A stretch of 8,280 nt of DNA, taken from the NCBI GenBank assembly GCA_019242135.1, contig JAFAWC010000229.1, positions 1 to 8,280 of the forward strand. The letters are read 5' to 3'. The DNA comes from Mycobacteriaceae bacterium (GTDB lineage Bacteria; Actinomycetota; Actinomycetes; Mycobacteriales; Mycobacteriaceae). Made by a program: the position numbers and the translations under genes. A model generated the notes under the pieces. That model searched no databases. It saw nothing but the letters and a program-made list of their open reading frames with translations, and was not told where the DNA came from. Each line of letters starts with the position of its first letter. Position 1 is the first letter of the stretch. Below, in pieces: positions 5,391-8,280 of the stretch.

Positions 5391-6645
5391 GCGCCTCGCG
5401 GGACGGTTGCACCGCCCCCGCCCGCTGCTCCGCGCAGTCATCGAGGTCATCAACGCGGTCAACGGGTTACGCCCGCTCGGCCGCAAGGGCTATAAGACGA
5501 TCGCGGTGTTCTGGTTCGGCTGGCCGACGTCCGAAGTGCCGACCCTCTATCTCGCGGCCTCGGTTCTCGACGCGGTGCGCCGTGGCCGGCGCGGCGACTT
5601 CACAGGCCCGCGTGGCAAGGCCGCGCTGGTGTTGCAGGCGGCCGCGTGGGCGGTGTTGGCGGTGATCCACCGCCGGGCGGTGACGACGCCGGGCCCAGTC
5701 CTGCGCACCGCGCTGCGCGACGGCCTCGGCGACGACTACGCCGAGGTGATCGCGAGCTTGCCCTCCCACCCGTCGCGGACCGGACGGCCCAGCGGCGCGC
5801 TGCGCACCACGTTGATCCGGCGGCGCTACGTTGAGCGGAACAACGTCGTGCGCTACGGACCGCACGGCCGGGCCAACCGGGCCGACGTATGGCGCAAGCG
5901 TGATCTGCCCCGCGACGGGCAAGCACCTGTGCTGGTACAGATTCCGGGGGGCGCGTGGATGATCGGGATGCGCCGCCCGCAGGCCTACCCGCTGATGAGC
6001 CACCTGGCCGACCGCGGCTGGGTCTGTGTGTCGGTGGGATATCGCGTCGCGCCGTGGCACACCTGGCCCGATCACATCGTCGACGTGAAACGGGCACTGG
6101 CCTGGGTCAAGGAGCACATCGCGGAGTACGGCGGCGACCCCGACTTCGTCGCGATCACCGGTGGCTCGGCCGGCGGCCATCTCGCCTCGCTCGCCGCACT
6201 GACACCCAACGATCCGGCCTTCCAGCCGGGCTTCGAAGAGGCGGACACGTCGGTGGTCGCAGCCGTACCGATTTACGGGCGCTACGACTGGTATTCGGTC
6301 GACGGCGAAGGCCGTCGCGAGTTCGTCGCCTTCCTGCAGAACTACGTGGTGAAGAAAAGCTTCACCAAATGCCGTCAGGTCTACGTCGATGCCTCATCGA
6401 TCGCGCGCGTGCACTCCGACGCGCCGCCGTTCTTCGTGCTGCACGGACAGGACGACTCGATCATCCCCGTCCAGGAGGCCCGGGACTTCGTCCGCGAACT
6501 CGGCGATGTCGCCAAACGCCCGGTGCTCTATGCGGAGTTGCCCCACGCGCAACACGCTTTCGACATGTACGGGTCGCCGCGCGCGCATCAGTCCGCCGAG
6601 GCAGTAGCGCAGTTCTTGTCCTGGGTCTACGCCCGACGACAGTGA
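5383..6645 (+). CDS. lipO: Membrane-associated alpha/beta hydrolase esterase/lipase, LipO-like
   Basis: The 420-residue product, the same length I recall for LipO (Rv1426c), is a carboxylesterase/lipase of the hormone-sensitive-lipase-like group. The first 100 residues include two hydrophobic segments, about 39-60 and 80-95, with basic residues between them, which suggests membrane anchoring. The hydrolase domain follows. The oxyanion segment is VQIPGGAWMIG (185-195), with Pro188 where most relatives have the His of HGGG. The nucleophile is Ser262 in GGSAGG. The likely acid is Asp358 in LHGQDDSIIP and the likely histidine is His391 in HAQHAFDMYG, so the triad is complete. ATG 5383 overlaps the last 8 bases of the synthetase gene, pointing to translational coupling; the frame is open far upstream, but that part lies inside the synthetase gene. 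It is last in the operon and converges on the WS/DGAT gene 36 bases away. The role would be hydrolysis of acyl esters near the membrane; the substrate is unknown. Confidence 0.88.
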   Translation: MIKRLAGRLHRPRPLLRAVIEVINAVNGLRPLGRKGYKTIAVFWFGWPTSEVPTLYLAASVLDAVRRGRRGDFTGPRGKAALVLQAAAWAVLAVIHRRAVTTPGPVLRTALRDGLGDDYAEVIASLPSHPSRTGRPSGALRTTLIRRRYVERNNVVRYGPHGRANRADVWRKRDLPRDGQAPVLVQIPGGAWMIGMRRPQAYPLMSHLADRGWVCVSVGYRVAPWHTWPDHIVDVKRALAWVKEHIAEYGGDPDFVAITGGSAGGHLASLAALTPNDPAFQPGFEEADTSVVAAVPIYGRYDWYSVDGEGRREFVAFLQNYVVKKSFTKCRQVYVDASSIARVHSDAPPFFVLHGQDDSIIPVQEARDFVRELGDVAKRPVLYAELPHAQHAFDMYGSPRAHQSAEAVAQFLSWVYARRQ

Positions 6646-6681
6646 CACGGCTGCCCGACAAGCAGATTCAGTCGGCGTCGA
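6646..6681. terminator. Short convergent gap with a weak hairpin
   Basis: Only 36 bases separate the two convergent stop codons. CCGAC (6655-6659) and GTCGG (6671-6675) can pair around an 11-base loop. There is no T-tract on either strand, so this is at best a weak bidirectional terminator and the two transcripts may overlap. Confidence 0.2.
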
Positions 6682-8106
6682 TCAGGCCGGGGCCATCGCC
6701 GTCAGTACCTCGGTCAGCCTGTCGGAAAGCCCCGAGGCGGCGCGAATTTCGGTGAACGCATGCACCAACGCGTCGGTGACCTCATGAGGATCGTCGAGCG
6801 TGATGTCGTCGGTCAGCACCGAGATATTGAGCTGGTCGACGTAGCTCCACACCGTGATGTTGACTGCAGCCCCCGCGATCAGCGGTCCGACAGAATAGAT
6901 TTCGCTGATCATTGCCCCACCGAGGCGGCCGCGCTCCCTCGGCCCGCGCACGTTGGAGATCGGCAGGTTCAGCAGCCTGCTCTGCGCCTCGCGCTTGGAC
7001 AGCCAGCGAAACACCGCAGGCGCCAGGCCCGGCGGCAGATACGCTGCCCACTGCGACACCACCTCCGGCCCCAGCAGATGGAAGTCCTCCTTGGCCATCG
7101 AGGAGGCCAACGCGGTGAGCCTGACCCGCTCCAGCGGGTCGTCGAGGTGCACGGGCAAAGACACGTTCAACCCAAAGAACTCGTTTCCGGTCAGTCTCTC
7201 CGGTGACGTGTCCAGACTGGCCGGCACGGAGGCGATCAGCGGCGAGTCGGCGCGACCGTCGTAGCGCAGCAACAATTCCCGCATCGCCCCCGCCGCAGTG
7301 GCCAGCACCAGGTCGTTGATCGTGATGCCGATGTGCTTGCTGGTCTCCTTAACGTCGGAGAGCGCCAGCGTTGCGGTGCCGAACCGGCGTCCGGGTGAGA
7401 CGACGTGGTTGAGGAAGGTGGGTGGTGGCGAGAACGACTTCGCCAGCTCGGGTTGCTCGCCGCGCTCCTTGCTTCGGGCCCGCACCCGTCCGATCCCCGC
7501 GGCGGTCTGGCGCGTCAACCTGGGCAGCTTGCGGAGCTGGCGCATGTGGTCCCGCCAGGCCGCCTGCACGAGCGCTCCGGTGGAGGGTGCCGGATTGGTG
7601 GCGTAGAGGTCGCGCTCGTCTTGAATCGGACCCTTCAAATCCATCGCCTTGGCCATCAGATTCGCCGAGGCGACTCCGTCGGCCAGCGCGTGGTGAACCT
7701 TGCCGATGACAGCGAAACGGTCCTCGGCCATGCCCTCGGCGAAGTACATCTCCCACAACGGGCGGCTGCGATCCAGCGGCGTGCCCGCGATCTCGCCGAT
7801 CACCTCGTTCAGCTCGCGCCGTCCGCCCGGGCGCGGTACCCGGACCCGGCGCAGGTGATAGTTCAGATCGAGGTCCGATTCCTCCAGCCACATCGGGTGA
7901 TGCATTTTCAGCGGGATGTCGACCAGCGTGTAGCGCAGCGGTTCCAGCAGGTGCAGCCGCCGGCGCAGGGTGCGCCGAAACAGCTCGAACGTGAACTCGC
8001 CCTCGAAGTCGGCGGCATCGATGACACCGACCTTCAGCGTGTGGGTGTGGATGTTCGGCGTCTCGCTGTACAGCAGCATGGCATCCCAGCCGTTGAGCCG
8101 TTTCAC
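6682..8106 (-). CDS. Wax ester synthase/diacylglycerol acyltransferase (WS/DGAT)
   Basis: The 474-residue product has the full length of the bacterial WS/DGAT family, which makes triacylglycerol or wax esters from acyl-CoA and a diglyceride or fatty alcohol. The N-terminus MKRLNGWDAMLLYSETP is typical. The active-site motif HHALADG (138-144) fits HHxxxDG exactly. The RSRPLWEMYFAEG block (113-125), the TINDLVLA block (residues 262-269, Asn-Asp 264-265) and SNVRGP (384-389) complete the family pattern. I chose GTG 8106 instead of GTG 8136: AAAAGGGG lies 5 bases before 8106, the family N-terminus begins there, and the extra ten residues at 8136 are not family-like. The gene is convergent with the lipO-like gene and lies 45 bases downstream of a second hydrolase on the same strand. 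In M. tuberculosis, Rv1425 occupies this place, but there are many tgs paralogues and orthology needs a tree. The product is probably membrane- or lipid-body-associated. Confidence 0.93.
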   Translation of the reverse strand: MKRLNGWDAMLLYSETPNIHTHTLKVGVIDAADFEGEFTFELFRRTLRRRLHLLEPLRYTLVDIPLKMHHPMWLEESDLDLNYHLRRVRVPRPGGRRELNEVIGEIAGTPLDRSRPLWEMYFAEGMAEDRFAVIGKVHHALADGVASANLMAKAMDLKGPIQDERDLYATNPAPSTGALVQAAWRDHMRQLRKLPRLTRQTAAGIGRVRARSKERGEQPELAKSFSPPPTFLNHVVSPGRRFGTATLALSDVKETSKHIGITINDLVLATAAGAMRELLLRYDGRADSPLIASVPASLDTSPERLTGNEFFGLNVSLPVHLDDPLERVRLTALASSMAKEDFHLLGPEVVSQWAAYLPPGLAPAVFRWLSKREAQSRLLNLPISNVRGPRERGRLGGAMISEIYSVGPLIAGAAVNITVWSYVDQLNISVLTDDITLDDPHEVTDALVHAFTEIRAASGLSDRLTEVLTAMAPA

Positions 8107-8117
8107 GCCAACCCCTT
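8107..8117 (-). promoter_or_regulatory. Ribosome binding site that decides the WS/DGAT start
   Basis: Read on the minus strand, AAAAGGGG followed by TTGGC stands directly before GTG 8106. The upstream alternative, GTG 8136, has only AGGG with a 2-base spacer. The better site and the family-like N-terminus agree on 8106. Confidence 0.6.
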
Positions 8118-8151
8118 TTGATGGATGACTTCCCACATCCCTAAGAAGAGG

Positions 8152-8280
8152 CTAGATCACCTCTTTTGCCCTGCTCAACAGGTGACGGCGGTGAATCTCG
8201 TTGAGGAACAAACCGATCACCATCGCGACCGGCCGGGTGCGGGCGCCGTCGATCATGTCGAATCCGTGAGTGGCGCCCGG
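8152..8280 (-). CDS. C-terminal end of an alpha/beta hydrolase (esterase/lipase), 5' part beyond the right edge
   Basis: Forty-two residues and a TAG stop (8152-8154) are visible; the rest lies beyond base 8280. The sequence begins PGATHGFDMI, and THGF matches the catalytic-histidine motif (HGF) of hormone-sensitive-lipase-like esterases. The terminal helix runs RTRPVAMVIGLFLNEI..., as expected for that fold, and a short basic tail follows. The gene is on the same strand as the WS/DGAT gene and ends 45 bases before it, so the two are probably cotranscribed with the hydrolase first. It is a different gene from the lipO-like one, whose histidine motif reads HAF. The substrate cannot be judged from this fragment. 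Confidence 0.75.
   Translation of the reverse strand, partial: PGATHGFDMIDGARTRPVAMVIGLFLNEIHRRHLLSRAKEVI

Noticed and set aside
1..8280. CRISPR arrays, tRNA/rRNA genes, insertion sequences, toxin-antitoxin or phage-defence genes
   Set aside because: None was seen: there are no regularly spaced repeats, no transposase or terminal inverted repeats, and all sizeable gaps are accounted for.

Overview
The window is GC-rich actinobacterial chromosome, almost certainly from a mycobacterium (Mycobacterium/Mycolicibacterium). Coding density is high, GTG starts and GGAG-type ribosome binding sites are present, and the proteins are typical mycobacterial lipid-metabolism families (crotonase, FadD, Lip esterase, WS/DGAT). 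The order acyltransferase - FadD - 420-residue esterase, convergent with a WS/DGAT gene, matches my memory of the M. tuberculosis block Rv1428c - fadD12 - lipO - Rv1425. That match is recall and was not searched. I see no insertion sequence, tRNA, rRNA, CRISPR array or phage gene, and base composition gives no obvious sign of recent transfer.

Layout, left to right. (1) 1-309, minus: a STAS-domain protein of the anti-sigma-factor antagonist type, cut by the left edge. (2) 310-562: a 253-base, comparatively AT-rich gap holding a perfect 7-bp dyad just upstream of the STAS start and a 25-bp imperfect tandem repeat across the stop codon of the next gene. (3) 563-1927, minus: a flavin monoamine oxidase-type protein. 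(4) 1928-2073: a gap with an 8-bp inverted repeat. (5) 2074-2853, minus: a crotonase/enoyl-CoA hydratase with both catalytic glutamates. (6) 2854-2938: a short divergent promoter region. (7) 2939-6645, plus: a tight three-gene operon of MGAT-like acyltransferase, FadD12-like acyl-CoA synthetase (4-base gap) and LipO-like membrane-associated esterase (8-base overlap). (8) 6682-8106, minus: a WS/DGAT acyltransferase converging on the operon. (9) 8152-8280, minus: the C-terminal end of a second alpha/beta hydrolase, upstream of the WS/DGAT gene and probably cotranscribed with it.

How it may work together (inference): FadD12 would activate a fatty acid to acyl-CoA. The MGAT-like acyltransferase and the WS/DGAT could transfer acyl groups to glycerides or alcohols. 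The two hydrolases could release acyl groups again, and the crotonase would act in beta-oxidation. This looks like an acyl-lipid making and recycling locus. The amine oxidase and STAS protein are neighbours with no clear functional tie to it.

Most genes here are ordinary for the genus. The points most worth a second look are active-site changes in otherwise intact proteins (STAS Ser-to-Asp, amine oxidase Cys-to-Gly and Tyr-to-Met, esterase HGG-to-PGG) and the small dyads and repeats in the intergenic regions. I found no convincing previously undescribed system.
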